Made by a program: the position numbers and the translations under genes. Under the pieces are notes generated by a model. It had not been told where the DNA came from. It searched no databases and worked only from the letters and a program-made list of their open reading frames with translations. Below are positions 6,548 to 12,698 of a stretch of 12,698 nt of DNA, piece after piece. Source of the stretch: Peptoniphilus_A sp022767005 (lineage in GTDB: Bacteria > Bacillota > Clostridia > Tissierellales > Peptoniphilaceae); assembly GCF_050315115.1 (NCBI RefSeq), contig NZ_JBNPOJ010000028.1:1-12698 (forward strand). The letters run 5' to 3'. Position 1 is the first letter of the stretch. The number at the start of each line of letters is the position of its first letter.

Positions 6548-8912
6548 TTCTTTTAATAAAGCATCAAAAACTTTGGAGTTTGACAAAGTTTTAGGTGAAC
6601 TTAAAAAACTTGCTAGTGCAAGTATTACAAATGAATATATCGAAAGCGTGGAAATTTCTACGGATTTTAAAGAGGTAAAGGAAAGGCTTAACGAAACTAA
6701 CGAGGCTCTTAAATTAACTTTAGCAAAGGGAGAACCTCAGCTTTTTGGCATTGTAAACATAAAAGATATTATTAAGCGTGTTGAAATTGGTGGTGCTCTT
6801 TCTGCTGATGCACTTTTAAAAGTTTCTGACTTTTTAAGAGTGTCGAGGGGATTAAAGACTTATCTTAAGAAGGATTCCAATAGTGATGAAGAGATAAAGT
6901 TAAATTACATCGACAAATTAATCGAAGATTTATATACAGAGAAAAGTCTTGAAGATGAAATAAATTCAAAAATTATTTCTGAAGAAGAAATTGCCGACGA
7001 TGCTTCTCGTGAATTGCTTAGAATTAGAAGAGGTATTGCAGCAAAAAAGGATTCTATAAAAAATAAATTAAATGGAATTTTAAGCTCCCACGCGGATTTT
7101 TTACAAGACTCTCTTGTTACTCTTCGCGATGGAAGATACGTTGTACCAGTAAAAATTGAGAATAAATCTAGAGTAAAAGGTCTGGTTCACGATATATCTG
7201 GCAGTGGTCAAACTGCATACATTGAACCAATGGCAGTTGTTGATGCAAACAATGAACTTAAAGAACTTTATGTAAAAGAAAATATTGAAATTGAAAAAAT
7301 ACTTAGAGAATTATCAGAATTAGTTGCAAAATCTGCCGAAGATATTAAATCTAATCAAGACAAATTGATTGAGTTAGATTTTATTTTTTCAAAGGCAAAA
7401 CTTGCCATAAATTATCGGGCAAATATGCCAAAGATAAACAACGAAGGAAGAATTAATTTAGTAAGTGCTTACCATCCTTTCTTAGATAGGAAAACTGCAG
7501 TTCCTATTGACATAAATCTCGGGATTGATTTTTCTTCGCTAATTATTACAGGACCTAACACTGGAGGTAAGACTGTAAGCTTAAAGACAGTTGGACTTCT
7601 TTCACTTATGACGCAGTATGGACTTCTAATTCCAGCAGAAGAATCCTCTGAAATTGCAGTTTTTGAAAAAGTTTTTGCAGATATTGGAGACGAACAGTCA
7701 ATTGAGCAGTCGTTATCAACTTTTTCATCTCACATGGTAAACATTGTTTATATTTTAAAAAATGTGACGAGAAATTCTCTTGTCTTATTTGACGAATTAG
7801 GTGCAGGAACTGATCCAACAGAGGGTGCGGCACTTGCTAGAGCAATAATGGAATTTATGCTAGAGAAAAATATTAGATGTATCTCCACAACTCACTACAA
7901 TCAGTTAAAGGTCTATGCACTTACAACAAAGGGTGTTGCAAATGCGAGTATGGAGTTTGATGTTGATAGTCTTTCTCCAACTTATAGACTTTTAATCGGC
8001 GTTCCGGGCAAGTCTAATGCCTTTGAAATTTCACGAAGACTTGGACTTCCAGATGAAATTATAGATAAATCAAAAAAACTTTTAAGTTCAGAGAATATTG
8101 AATTTGAAAGCGTCTTGCAGTCAATTGACGAAGACAGAACTAAAATAAGAGAATATAAGGAAGAACTTGAGAGAGAAAGAACCGACTTAGAAAAGGAAAA
8201 CAAAAGATTACAGTCTAAGATTAAAAGTTTAGAGGATCAAAAAGAAAAAATCTTGGAAAAATCTCGCGAAGAAGCAAAAAGACTGCTTCTAAATGCAAAA
8301 GAAAATGTAGATATAATTTTATCTGAAATAAATGAAGTTAGAGACAATATTAGTTCTGAAAATTCAAAGAGAATTCAAGAAGCACAAGATCTTTTGCGTG
8401 AAAGCTTAAAAAATTCTAGAAATAATTCTGAAATCGAAATAAAAAAAGCAGCCAACCCTATTAGAGAGATAAAAGTTGGCGATAAAGTTAGGACATCTCT
8501 CGGGAATATAGCCACAGTAGTTGAACTTCCTGATAACAAAGGAAATGTATTAGTTCAGTCTGGCATTATGAAAATGAAAATGCCTAAGGAAAGTTTAACG
8601 AGAATAGATGTGCAAGAAGATACTACTAAGCACAATACTAGAAAAATACTTAAAAACAAAGCATCAAATATTAGTAGTGAAATAGACATTAGAGGCAAAA
8701 ATTTTGAAGACGCACGAGATATTGTGGATAAATATTTAGATGATGCCTATCTTTCTGGATTAAAATCAGTTAGAATAATTCATGGAAAGGGCACAGGTGT
8801 CCTTAGACAAAAGTTGCGAGGACATTTTAGAAATATAAAGACTGTCAAATCTTTTAAAGATGCAGAGTACAATGAAGGTGGCGACGGAGTCACTGTGGTA
8901 ACATTAAAATAA
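6540..8912 (+). CDS. mutS2: MutS2 family ATPase with C-terminal Smr domain
   Basis: MutS2 is a MutS relative that does not act in mismatch repair. It suppresses recombination in some bacteria, and in Bacillus subtilis it binds collided ribosomes and splits or cleaves them. The 790-residue product shows the core helical clamp region, an ABC-type ATPase with Walker A GPNTGGKT (338-345) and Walker B LVLFDE (D418, E419) followed by the MutS signature GAGTDPTEGAALARA, a long coiled-coil stalk (about 515-640), a KOW-like segment (about 645-690), and a C-terminal Smr endonuclease domain (about 713-788). The Smr domain has IDIRG (715-719) and HGKGTGVLR (748-756). All catalytic motifs are intact. The start is the GTG, overlapping the U32 gene by 8 nt; a TTG two codons earlier is possible but too close to the Shine-Dalgarno sequence. 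Confidence 0.95.
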   Translation: MDNSFNKASKTLEFDKVLGELKKLASASITNEYIESVEISTDFKEVKERLNETNEALKLTLAKGEPQLFGIVNIKDIIKRVEIGGALSADALLKVSDFLRVSRGLKTYLKKDSNSDEEIKLNYIDKLIEDLYTEKSLEDEINSKIISEEEIADDASRELLRIRRGIAAKKDSIKNKLNGILSSHADFLQDSLVTLRDGRYVVPVKIENKSRVKGLVHDISGSGQTAYIEPMAVVDANNELKELYVKENIEIEKILRELSELVAKSAEDIKSNQDKLIELDFIFSKAKLAINYRANMPKINNEGRINLVSAYHPFLDRKTAVPIDINLGIDFSSLIITGPNTGGKTVSLKTVGLLSLMTQYGLLIPAEESSEIAVFEKVFADIGDEQSIEQSLSTFSSHMVNIVYILKNVTRNSLVLFDELGAGTDPTEGAALARAIMEFMLEKNIRCISTTHYNQLKVYALTTKGVANASMEFDVDSLSPTYRLLIGVPGKSNAFEISRRLGLPDEIIDKSKKLLSSENIEFESVLQSIDEDRTKIREYKEELERERTDLEKENKRLQSKIKSLEDQKEKILEKSREEAKRLLLNAKENVDIILSEINEVRDNISSENSKRIQEAQDLLRESLKNSRNNSEIEIKKAANPIREIKVGDKVRTSLGNIATVVELPDNKGNVLVQSGIMKMKMPKESLTRIDVQEDTTKHNTRKILKNKASNISSEIDIRGKNFEDARDIVDKYLDDAYLSGLKSVRIIHGKGTGVLRQKLRGHFRNIKTVKSFKDAEYNEGGDGVTVVTLK

Positions 8913-8921
8913 GGAGTCAAG

Positions 8922-10631
8922 ATGATAAATTTTAGAGAAGAAATAATAAAAATACTTGATGAAAAAGTTGAAAGTTTAGAGCCAAAGGAAATTGACAAAA
9001 TGATAGAAGTGCCACCAAATTATGAGCTTGGCGACTTTGCTTTCCCAGTTTTTAGTTTGGCAAAAATTTACAGAAAAAACCCTGCTGTGATTGCAGAAGA
9101 ACTTGCAGCAGAAATTAATTCAAAATATTTTGAAAAGATTGAAAACAAAAATGCTTACTTAAACTTTTATATTAACAAAAGTATTTTAACTGGAGAAATT
9201 TTAAAGGAAAGTGTTGAAAAAAGGGAGGACTTTGGCAAGGAAAATTACGGAGAAAATAAAAATGTAGTTGTGGAATATTCCTCTACAAATATTGCCAAGC
9301 CTTTTCACATCGGTCACATTAGATCTACTGTAATAGGCGATTCGCTAAAGAGAATTTATAAATTCTTAGGGTTTAATACTATTGCCATAAATCACTTAGG
9401 CGATTATGGAACTCAATTTGGGATGTTAATTTACGCATACAAAACATGGGGAAGCAAGGAAGCAATTGAAAAGGATCCGATTAACGAACTTTTAAAATTA
9501 TATGTAAAAGTAAATGCAGTTTGTGAAGAAGACCAAGAAGTTAAAGATGAATGTAGATATTGGTTTAAGGAACTTGAAAATGGAAACAAAGAAGCTGTAG
9601 AAATTTGGAAATGGTTTAAAGAAGTTTCCCTTAAAGAATTTAACAGAGTTTATGATATGCTCGACATTCAATTTGATTCTTACAATGGTGAATCCTTTTA
9701 TTCAGACAAAATGCCTGCATTAATAGAAGAATTGCGCGAAAGAAATGTGCTTGAAGAATCAGAAGGTGCTGAAGTTATTAATTTAGATGAATTTAATCTA
9801 CCACCAGCAATAGTTGTAAAAAGCGATGGAACAACAATTTATTTTACAAGAGATTTAGCAGCGGCAAAATATAGACACGAAAATTACAAACCTTACAAAA
9901 ATATATATGTAGTTGGAAGTCAACAAAGTCTTCACTTCAAACAGCTTAAAGCCGCACTAAAAAAGGCAGGATTCGATTGGTATGACGAGATAATTCACGT
10001 TCCTTTTGGAATGGTTTCCCTTGAAGATGGAACACTTTCCACAAGGAGAGGTAAGGTAGTTTATCTTGAAGATGTTTTAAATAAAGCCACAGACAAAGTT
10101 CGTGAAATTTTAAATGATAGAGAAAAAGAACAAAATCAAAAAATGGAAAATAAAGAAGAACTTGCACAAACAGTTGGAATAGGTGCAATTAAATTCCAAG
10201 AATTATTCAATGGAAGAATTAAAGATTACACATTTAATTGGGACAAAACTTTATCTTTTGAAGGTGAAACAGGCCCTTATGTACAATATGTTCACGCTAG
10301 GATTTGCTCATTATTAAAGAAGGGCAATTTCGACATAAATAATGAAATAGACGCAAATCTTCTAAGGGAAGAAAGTGAAATAAATATAATTAGAAGTCTT
10401 TACAATTTCACAAATATAGTAGAAGACGCCTGTGAAAAATGCGAACCTTACTTTATAACAAGATACACAGTTGAACTCGCAAAGAACTTCAACAAATTTT
10501 ATAACCAGACACAAATTTTAGTTGATGATGAAAGATTAAAAAACACAAGACTTTTACTTTGCTACACAGTTAAAAATGTAATAGCAACAGGACTATATCT
10601 TCTTGGAATAAAAGCACCAGAAAAGATGTGA
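8922..10631 (+). CDS. argS: Arginine--tRNA ligase
   Basis: ArgS is the class I cytoplasmic synthetase that charges tRNA-Arg and needs the tRNA for amino acid activation. The 569-residue protein is full length. It has an N-terminal additional domain (about 1-85, NYELGDFAFPVFSLAK) that reads the tRNA elbow. The Rossmann core carries the HIGH motif at 129-132, within YSSTNIAKPFHIGHIRST. The KMSKS position is replaced by LSTRRGK (372-378), as is usual for this enzyme. The DALR anticodon-binding domain runs from GPYVQYVHAR (451-460) to the end, and the terminus LLGIKAPEKM is typical. AAGGAG lies five bases before the ATG, and overlaps the mutS2 stop. The stop codon is TGA, so TGA is not read as Trp here. 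Confidence 0.97.
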   Translation: MINFREEIIKILDEKVESLEPKEIDKMIEVPPNYELGDFAFPVFSLAKIYRKNPAVIAEELAAEINSKYFEKIENKNAYLNFYINKSILTGEILKESVEKREDFGKENYGENKNVVVEYSSTNIAKPFHIGHIRSTVIGDSLKRIYKFLGFNTIAINHLGDYGTQFGMLIYAYKTWGSKEAIEKDPINELLKLYVKVNAVCEEDQEVKDECRYWFKELENGNKEAVEIWKWFKEVSLKEFNRVYDMLDIQFDSYNGESFYSDKMPALIEELRERNVLEESEGAEVINLDEFNLPPAIVVKSDGTTIYFTRDLAAAKYRHENYKPYKNIYVVGSQQSLHFKQLKAALKKAGFDWYDEIIHVPFGMVSLEDGTLSTRRGKVVYLEDVLNKATDKVREILNDREKEQNQKMENKEELAQTVGIGAIKFQELFNGRIKDYTFNWDKTLSFEGETGPYVQYVHARICSLLKKGNFDINNEIDANLLREESEINIIRSLYNFTNIVEDACEKCEPYFITRYTVELAKNFNKFYNQTQILVDDERLKNTRLLLCYTVKNVIATGLYLLGIKAPEKM

Positions 10632-10635
10632 TTAA

Positions 10636-11409
10636 ATGAGTTTTTTTGAAGATTTAAAATTAGTTTACACAAAGGCAATTAAAGATACATTTGTAAAAAT
10701 AAAAGCCTCGCCAATAATCTTAATACTTCCATTTATGTATGGAATTATTTATGGAATAGGATTCTTTTTAATTGGAAATTTACTAGCACAAGTTATTGGT
10801 GGACTAATGGGTTTTATAATTCCACTATTTACATCCTTGATTTTGTCAAGTTACTTTTCAATATTAAGTGATTTAATTTATTATAACAGAATAAGTTTTA
10901 GGAATTTTAAAAACACCTTTATGGCATACTTTGCATCAATTTACTCAATATATTTTATATTGATGATAATATCTTTTTTACTTCCAGCTTTTGGAGGTAA
11001 CCAAGGCATTTATTTACTAATATCTGCTGCAATAGTTATTGCGATAAATCCAATAGCAGAGTCCATTTATATAAGTGGAGATTATTACACAAGCGCATAC
11101 ATTAATTCCTTTGAATTTATTAAAGAAAATTTAATGCTTTGGATAATTCCATATTTAATATATTTAGTAATTCTTAACTTATTTGGATTTGATTTTTCAC
11201 TAATGATTACATCAAATAGCATAGTAGATATTCCTCTTGGAGAAAATCTTGTAAATGGAATTAATTATTTAAAACCATTAGATCCTTACAATTTAAAAAT
11301 TCTACTTGCAAGTGTAATAACAGCAATTTATGCAGTATTTAGAGGCAATTTGTATAGAATTTTAAAGGGTTCAACTAGGAGAAAAAGGGCTTACATGGGA
11401 GAACTTTAA
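10636..11409 (+). CDS. Six-span membrane protein of unknown function
   Basis: I do not recognise the family. The 257-residue product starts with an amphipathic cytosolic stretch (1-25) and has about six hydrophobic segments, at roughly 26-50, 53-80, 97-119, 124-146, 166-187 and 219-239. A basic tail (KGSTRRKRAYMGEL) suggests both ends face the cytoplasm. There is no signal peptide or enzyme motif that I can see. Its ATG is four bases after the argS TGA and lacks a clear ribosome site, so it is probably translated by re-initiation after argS. Its stop overlaps the start of the TPR gene (TAATG), which suggests the two proteins work together. Function could be transport, scaffolding or envelope-related; no choice can be supported. 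Confidence 0.75.
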   Translation: MSFFEDLKLVYTKAIKDTFVKIKASPIILILPFMYGIIYGIGFFLIGNLLAQVIGGLMGFIIPLFTSLILSSYFSILSDLIYYNRISFRNFKNTFMAYFASIYSIYFILMIISFLLPAFGGNQGIYLLISAAIVIAINPIAESIYISGDYYTSAYINSFEFIKENLMLWIIPYLIYLVILNLFGFDFSLMITSNSIVDIPLGENLVNGINYLKPLDPYNLKILLASVITAIYAVFRGNLYRILKGSTRRKRAYMGEL

Positions 11410-12527
11410 TGGAAAATCTTTTTAGAGAAGAAATAAATAAAAAATTAAAAAATATAGTCTTTATAGAACTAAAAGAAGAATACCAACTGGGAGAATTAAA
11501 GCTTCCCGTTGGTTTCTCTTTACCCATAAAACTAGACTATATTATAGAAGGAATAAAGGATAAAGAATTAGAAGAAGAGATAAATTTAGAAAAAATTGTA
11601 GAAGCGATGATCTATCTCTTGGGAATTGATCCTGAATTTAAGTACAGCAAAAAATATAAAGAAATGTTAAAAGAATTAAATATGGATATAAAAAATTATG
11701 CAATGCACAAAGCATTTATAAATCAAGAGACAAACCCATTGGATTCTTACATCTTTTTAAAAGGTTGTGAAGAATTAATTGGAAAGGACACAGACATAAT
11801 TTTTAAAGAAGGAAATATTTTAGAATCATTTTACAATAAAAACCAAGAAGAACCAGAAAAAAGTGAAAAACTAATAAATATAATCATAAAAAAGTATAAT
11901 GAAGTTTTAAATTTAGATGAAAAATATAGCCTTGCTTATTATAGGCTTGCATACATCAATCTAGCACTACAAAAGTATATAAAAGCAAATATGTACTTTG
12001 AAAAATTTATAAACTTGTCGGATAACGAAGAATTAAAAGACGAAGTTAGAAAAGAAATAGAAATAATTAGGGACTATGTAAACTTTGACTCTGCAAAAAC
12101 CTACTTGTCCTATGGCGAATACAACAAAGCACTAAATTTATTAAATGACATTTCAGAAAATTTTAATAAAGACGAAAGCTTTTACTATGTAGTAGCAATA
12201 ATATTTTATAATTTAGGCGATTTTGAAAGAGCAGAAGAGTACGCAAGACTATCTATTGATAAAAAAATATTAGAAGAAAACACAAATTTATTATCAACAC
12301 TTTATGCAATGAAAAATAAATTTGATGAAGCAATAGAAGTTTTAAAAATGGGACTCTTAGAAATAGAAAATAGTTATCCCCTAAATTATAATTTAGGGAT
12401 AATATATTTGAACAAAAAAGAAAGTGAAAAGGGAATAGAATGTCTAGAAAAAGCCAATAAATTAAAGCCAAACAAGGAGTTAGAAAAATTCATAAAAAAT
12501 TTAAAAGAAGGTATTGACACTAAATAA
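11409..12527 (+). CDS. TPR-repeat protein of unknown function
   Basis: The 372-residue product lacks a signal peptide or membrane segment and is probably cytosolic. Residues 1-150 are a charged, mostly helical region with no family that I recognise. From about 160 onward there are four or five tetratricopeptide-like helix pairs: about 173-206 (LAYYRLAYINLALQKYIKA), 226-257 (AKTYLSYGEYNKALNLL), 258-289 (AIIFYNLGDFERAEEYA), 291-320 and 325-356 (NYNLGIIYLNKKESEKGI). TPR arrays bind proteins or peptides, so an adaptor role is likely. The ATG overlaps the stop of the membrane-protein gene by one base, and GGGAG lies seven bases upstream. The last codons contain the -35 box of a downstream promoter, and a strong hairpin lies within the gene at 12374-12402. 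Confidence 0.8.
   Translation: MENLFREEINKKLKNIVFIELKEEYQLGELKLPVGFSLPIKLDYIIEGIKDKELEEEINLEKIVEAMIYLLGIDPEFKYSKKYKEMLKELNMDIKNYAMHKAFINQETNPLDSYIFLKGCEELIGKDTDIIFKEGNILESFYNKNQEEPEKSEKLINIIIKKYNEVLNLDEKYSLAYYRLAYINLALQKYIKANMYFEKFINLSDNEELKDEVRKEIEIIRDYVNFDSAKTYLSYGEYNKALNLLNDISENFNKDESFYYVVAIIFYNLGDFERAEEYARLSIDKKILEENTNLLSTLYAMKNKFDEAIEVLKMGLLEIENSYPLNYNLGIIYLNKKESEKGIECLEKANKLKPNKELEKFIKNLKEGIDTK
12374..12402 (+). repeat. Strong inverted repeat inside the TPR gene
   Basis: TTATCCC (12374-12380), one unpaired C (12381), then the 14-bp palindrome TAAATTATAATTTA (12382-12395), then GGGATAA (12396-12402). This folds into a stem of about twelve pairs with one bulged base and a TATA loop. It encodes part of the last TPR unit (YPLNYNLGII). 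No T-run follows, so it is not an ordinary terminator. Confidence 0.6.
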
Positions 12528-12542
12528 AAACCAGTGTATACT
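12514..12542 (+). promoter_or_regulatory. Upstream consensus promoter (P1) of a downstream transcription unit
   Basis: A perfect TTGACA (12514-12519) and TATACT (12537-12542, five of six) are separated by exactly 17 bp. The -35 box lies within the last codons of the TPR gene and the -10 box is ten bases past its stop. Transcription would start near 12549. Together with the second promoter 99 bp downstream it forms a tandem pair. Confidence 0.65.
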
Positions 12543-12550
12543 ATACAAGC

Positions 12551-12564
12551 TGTCTCGTGAGGCA
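12551..12564 (+). other. Small GC-rich hairpin in the P1 leader
   Basis: TGTCT (12551-12555) pairs with AGGCA (12560-12564) around a CGTG tetraloop, five pairs with one G-T. It is not followed by a T-run, so it is not a standard terminator for the operon. It would form near the 5' end of a transcript from P1. Confidence 0.3.
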
Positions 12565-12612
12565 ACCTTCTTAAAAACAAAGTAAAATAATTTAAAAAAT
12601 TGTAAATTTTGC

Positions 12613-12641
12613 TTGACAAAGATTTTTTAAGAAGTTATAAT
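12613..12641 (+). promoter_or_regulatory. Downstream perfect-consensus promoter (P2)
   Basis: TTGACA (12613-12618) and TATAAT (12636-12641) are both perfect and 17 bp apart, the ideal sigma-A arrangement. The start would be near 12648, at the foot of a stem-loop. No gene begins within the remaining 50 bases, so the product lies beyond the window. The spacer contains TTTTTAAGAAG (12624-12634), the inverse of CTTCTTAAAAA at 12567-12577. Confidence 0.85.
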
Positions 12642-12647
12642 AAATAA

Positions 12648-12698
12648 GCTACTTCAAAAGGTAGCGAGAAACATGATAATTAAATAGTGTGAAGATAA
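12648..12698 (+). other. 5' leader of an RNA from P2, cut by the window edge
   Basis: The transcript would begin with a stem-loop, GCTACT (12648-12653) pairing with GGTAGC (12660-12665) around TCAAAA. It is followed by an AT-rich tail ending TTAAATAGTGTGAAGATAA. No start codon with a ribosome site follows: the ATG at 12673 has no Shine-Dalgarno sequence and meets TAA two codons later. The tandem strong promoters and this tail resemble the leader of a Firmicute rRNA operon, but no 16S sequence is present to prove it; a tRNA cluster or a riboswitch leader remain possible. Confidence 0.4.

Noticed and set aside
10035..10055. Missing lysine-type KMSKS motif in ArgS (LSTRRGK instead)
   Set aside because: Most bacterial arginyl-tRNA synthetases carry a variant here with a compensating arrangement, so it is normal for the family, not a defect.
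12528..12600. Intrinsic terminator for the operon directly after the TPR gene
   Set aside because: Small hairpins exist (for example 12551-12564), but none is followed by a T-run on the + strand.
12386..12619. Minus-strand frame across the end of the TPR gene and both promoters
   Set aside because: It is opposite the TPR gene and the promoter region, is a low-complexity Phe/Leu/Ser translation, and has no recognisable domain.
1..12698. CRISPR array, insertion sequence, phage or defence system
   Set aside because: I saw no spaced direct repeats, transposase, integrase or toxin-antitoxin-like pair; every long frame on the + strand belongs to a housekeeping or plain unknown gene.

Overview
The window is a compact, AT-rich, single-strand gene block from a low-GC Gram-positive bacterium (Bacillota). 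Strong AGGAGG-type ribosome binding sites, the order pheS-pheT-zapA-U32-mutS2, an extended clostridial-type ZapA and a very A/T-biased codon choice point to an anaerobic Clostridia/Tissierellia-type organism. A Peptoniphilaceae-like genus (Parvimonas, Peptoniphilus, Finegoldia, Anaerococcus) is my best guess, but it is inference. TGA ends argS, which argues against Mollicutes.

Layout. Positions 1-50 may be the 3' tail of an upstream gene. Positions 51-253 are non-coding and hold two adjacent 12-bp palindromes, a short T-box-like motif, a weak hairpin and an extended -10 promoter (about 200-228) that would give a short leader for pheS. From 254 to 12527 eight genes run head to tail on the + strand with gaps of at most 10 nt or overlaps of 1-14 nt, as in one operon: pheS, pheT, zapA, a long U32-family protein (RlhA-like), mutS2, argS, a six-span membrane protein of unknown function, and a TPR-repeat protein of unknown function. 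I see no convincing terminator inside the block.

How the genes fit together. PheS and PheT form the tetrameric phenylalanyl-tRNA synthetase and ArgS charges tRNA-Arg. U32 proteins of the RlhA/TrhP group hydroxylate rRNA or tRNA bases. MutS2 carries an ATPase plus an Smr domain and, in Bacillus, acts on collided ribosomes or on recombination intermediates. Most of the operon is therefore translation-related, with ZapA (Z-ring assembly) as the cell-division member. The last two genes are translationally coupled and may form a membrane-plus-cytosolic-adaptor pair.

The final 185 bases hold the most striking non-coding signal: two tandem promoters with perfect TTGACA -35 boxes, 17-bp spacers and near-perfect or perfect -10 boxes, 99 bp apart. 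The first lies on the last codons of the TPR gene. A stem-loop leader then runs off the window edge. This looks like the tandem promoter region of a strongly expressed stable-RNA (perhaps rRNA) operon, whose product lies outside the window. I found no CRISPR array, insertion sequence, tRNA, phage gene or defence system, and the coding part is largely ordinary core genome.
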